A DNA stretch of 64,000 nt, from contig WPIO01000029.1 of NCBI GenBank assembly GCA_009760855.2, positions 1,999,501 to 2,063,500 on the forward strand, given 5' to 3'. Shown here one piece after another: positions 61,095 through 64,000 of this stretch. The notes under the pieces are model-generated. The model saw only the letters and a program-made list of their open reading frames with translations. It made no database searches and was not told the origin of the DNA. The DNA comes from Cristatella mucedo. Its lineage: Eukaryota; Bryozoa; Phylactolaemata; Cristatellidae. Positions within the stretch are counted from its first letter, which is position 1; each line of letters opens with the position of its first letter. The position numbers were made by a program, and so were the translations under genes.

Positions 61095-61240
61095 AAGAGG
61101 TCTTTGCCCAAGGTAGGGTGCTCGGGTCGTGAATTCGAGTCCAGCAGCGGGAATTTTTAATCTGTCTTTACTGAAATCAGAGTGTTAGCCGATAAGGCTA
61201 TTCTATGAGGCTGGATCAGCAACCCTTTACTTTACAGAGC
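61095..61240 (+). mobile_element. tRNA-like SINE
   Basis: CAAGGTAGGGTGCTCGGGTC then B box GAATTCGAGTCC, followed by a body. It differs from families 1 and 2. Confidence 0.45.
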
Positions 61241-61984
61241 GCATGTATGGACTCAGCAGCCCTATGAGCCTCTTAACCCGGGCTCCACAAATAAATCGAG
61301 CACTAAGAATTAAATCTCGGGCTTGACAATAATATGTGAGAACAGAGATAGAAATTTTTATGAATTAAGATAGTAGGGCCGCAATGTCGATACATTAAAC
61401 AAGCACGCGACGTGAGGGCGGTTAGACCCGTGGTGAGCACAAGCCGGCAGGGTAGCGCAGACAAAAGGATCGCACTCAGTCGAACGATGGCCCCCTCGGA
61501 AAGAACCACAGTTTTAGAATTTTCAAGCAGTGGCACTCATAATGAGTTCGAAAGCTCCTCACCGTCAGCCACGTAATTAGAAAAAAGGTGGCATGGGACG
61601 CAGCCGTTCTTCGCGCGATTGGCTGTAATGGATTCGTTGGTGTGGCGATGCAACATTGGATCGAGAGGCCGCTACTCTGACCTCAAATTAAGTTGTTATA
61701 TCCAAATATTACATTACAGCTAGCACGGTGTAGCTTGTTATTTGTAATTATTTTTCACCCAAAATGATATAAAAACTGGTCACCCGCCGCAAAGGAATAC
61801 GCTAGCTCTGGGCTCCGGGATTACGACAGAACGAGCATCCGAATTCCCACTCACGGGCCCAACTCAAGACGAAAGTACATACAAAAAAGACTATTCGTGG
61901 CTGCATCATATAGTACTACTGCTTCGTGTACCCCAAGTAATTTGGGAATCGCTAGCTTGGGGGGCTGTCTAGATGAGCTTTCGC

Positions 61985-62140
61985 TGCTGGTTGTAATCGC
62001 ATCGGTAAGGTATTAACCCTTCACGCTCGTCCACCCTCGCTGTGGGTTCGAGTCCTGCAGTAGGAATTTATGTTTTGATTGCTACAACTCTAGCAAACAA
62101 TGCTGTATTTCATACGCCGCTATATAACTGAGATTCCGGA
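61985..62140 (+). mobile_element. tRNA-like SINE
   Basis: A B box (GTGGGTTCGAGTCCTGCAGT) follows a weak A box about 45 bp upstream; the body contains TGCTACAACTCTAGC. Possibly the same family as 61095-61240. Confidence 0.45.
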
Positions 62141-62794
62141 AGTAAGCATATCGCCAGTTCCGAAAAGCTTTTGTCAGCGCAGTGAAGCCCAATGATTCCA
62201 GAGTGTATAAAAATTGAGTTTTCTAGCAGCACAATCTCATGTGAATTAATATGTCATAATTGTGCAAGCAGAATCAAGTATTAAAGAAATGACCCTACAA
62301 CAAACGCTTACATATCAAAAACTGCATTTCACGTCTGTATGAGAATTAGATAGAAAGTTAAAGCATCCGATAATGTATTGAAAAACACCTTTCTTAAGAT
62401 TAGAAATCCGCCCCCTGGCACCTTCATCTCCTGTAACTCCTCCGCGCCGCAAGCCGTTTCCTCGAATGAATAATCTCGTGTAAACACTGTCGCGGATCTT
62501 AATTTTAACCCCGTTTCGACATGTAATCCGGAGTACTATCGTGTGTGCCGCTGATGCTTGATCAATTAACGGAGCTTCACGCCCTGCCGCTCCCAATGCG
62601 ACGGCGGAGGGCAGCTGGCCTCGGAGGGGTCCATGAGTTACCACAATCCACTTTAGTTAGGCTAAAAATCGACAGGGCACTGATTTACCTAGCTCAAATG
62701 TCGTGCGGATATTGTAGTAAATCTTCAATTTCATGCAATCCACCGAATTTCATGTAATTGTGCGGAACACCCACTCATGCACTTTAGCTGCAAA

Positions 62795-63195
62795 GACTAC
62801 AAACCTTAAATCCTTTGGAGACCGTGCATTTAGCTCGTATGCTCCCAAAGCCTGGAACTCCCTCCCGACCTGCGTCAGAACATCCCCTGATCTGACCACA
62901 TTTAAAAGGAACCTAAAAACACACCTATTTAGGACAGCATTTAGTGGGTCCCTGTGATTCGTCCTTGATGTGCTTATGCGTGCTGACACTGTGCATGCTG
63001 CCACTAACCACATTTGCATGCTGACCCTGTGCATGTCACCCCTAACCATATTATTCATTTTGTTTGTTTTTCAAGCATGATTTTACTTACCATTCAATTG
63101 CATTTCCCTTTGCAGCAAATACAAAGCGCCTAGAAAGAGATTAAGTTCTCTGGGGGCGCTTTATCAAGTACATTATTATTATTATCATTATTATT
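62795..63195 (+). mobile_element. LINE 3' end, young copy
   Basis: Encodes NLKSFGDRAFSSYAPKAWNS through FRTAFSGSL and stop, then intact 3' UTR, hairpin and (ATT)n. It differs from 26309-26710 at only a few positions over the shared part. Confidence 0.9.
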
Positions 63196-63212
63196 AGCTT
63201 TTACCGCAATAT

Positions 63213-63795
63213 GTTTCAGATTGACTATAAATTGGCTTTTCGATGCTCCAATAATCATGCCACATGACGTTCACTGTGCGCTCACATACTTTAAATTAAC
63301 TGTGTTCGTTAAATCTTGTGCAATGTATGGCAATAGCCGACAATGGCCCGGAAAAACGACAATGTATGACGGCTTTGTGTACAAATGTACACAAAGCTAC
63401 TGGTAGAAGCTCCAACTTTTCTTGCAGCACTGCTTGAAAAGTGCAACCACATCTTTTCAACCAATCGAGAACATACAATCCCAGGGCGATGCAAGGCAAT
63501 CGATGGCAAATACCCGGTTTCTATCACAATTTGTTTCAGATTGACTATAAATTGGCGGTTTGAACCACCAATTATCATTCCACATGCCGTTTACTATGCG
63601 AGCACATACTTTCAACCAATTGTGGGCGTTCAATCTTGGGCAAAGAATGGCAATCGAAGGCAATGATCTGGAAAAATATAGCAATCTGTTACAAATCGAC
63701 CACAAATTGGCTTTGAGAAGCTCCAATATTTTTCCCGGGTCATTGCGGCGTATTGCTCTCGATCGTACATTCGCGAGTGGTTGAAAGGATGCGGT
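63213..63795. repeat. Divergent tandem repeat, about four units of 105-170 bp
   Basis: Units begin TTTCAGATTGACTATAAATT (63220 and 63535) and share CACATGCCGTT-like and GGCAATCGAAGGCAATG-like blocks; the units at about 63390 and 63690 are more diverged. Frames stay open through parts of it, likely by chance. Confidence 0.65.
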
Positions 63796-63849
63796 TGCAT
63801 TATTGATACAGTGCCCCATAATAAGCAAGAATAGTTGGATCTTTTTACG

Positions 63850-64000
63850 CAAGATTTATCATAATATTAATACATTTGTATAGCGCCATCAGAGAACTGA
63901 ATCTCTTTCTATGCATTGTACAGACGTTGCATAAAAAGCATTACCGAATGATTGGTGCTAGCATCCGAAAGCAGCAGGCACAGTGTAAACAGGCATGTGC
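63850..64000 (-). mobile_element. LINE 3' end, cut by the window edge
   Basis: ATAGCGCCATCAGAGAACTG and AATCTCTTTCTATGCATTGT are the inverse of the family tail; the 3' UTR runs off the window. Confidence 0.65.

Overview
The window is animal nuclear DNA, most likely from an invertebrate. It has spliced genes with GT-AG introns, non-LTR retrotransposon relics with (ATT)n tails, tRNA-derived SINEs, a dead Tc1/mariner copy and long microsatellites. I see no prokaryotic features, and I cannot assign a phylum from sequence alone.

Two host genes can be rebuilt exon by exon, both on the minus strand. The first is a MED15-type Mediator tail subunit. I reconstruct 13 coding exons between 35855 (ATG) and 9587 (stop). 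All splice phases agree and the exons sum to 1812 nt (603 codons plus stop). It has an N-terminal KIX domain, a Q/P/S/A-rich middle and the conserved C-terminal Mediator-binding region. The second is an MPND-type protein (RAMA domain followed by an MPN/JAMM domain) from 59429 (ATG) to about 39327 (stop). Its RAMA and MPN exons are clear and phase-consistent. One very short exon near the start and two or three near the end are not settled.

Layout: 1-9.5 kb is intergenic, with SINEs, LINE relics, a long hairpin and a decayed protein-coding relic. 9.6-35.9 kb is MED15, whose introns are filled with LINE fragments, SINEs, microsatellites and an unclassified repeat. 35.9-39.3 kb is a spacer with a possible divergent small secreted ORF, a tRNA-like SINE head, a LINE 3' end and a GC-rich block. 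39.3-59.4 kb is MPND; its introns hold the longest LINE copy (46.9-48.8 kb, with reverse-transcriptase motifs), a dead Tc1/mariner element, a SINE that abuts a splice acceptor and a pogo-like MITE. 59.4-64 kb is the upstream flank, with SINEs, a near-intact LINE 3' end and a divergent tandem repeat.

One LINE family (CR1/L2-like) supplies most of the repeats. Its 3' end, a short hairpin followed by (ATT)n, is shared by one of the SINE families, which suggests the SINE borrows the LINE machinery. I found no CRISPR array, operon or prokaryotic defence system. The strongest unusual observations are the altered JAMM motif in MPND, the SINE-derived splice acceptor region, the 30-bp perfect hairpin and the TA-flanked MITE.
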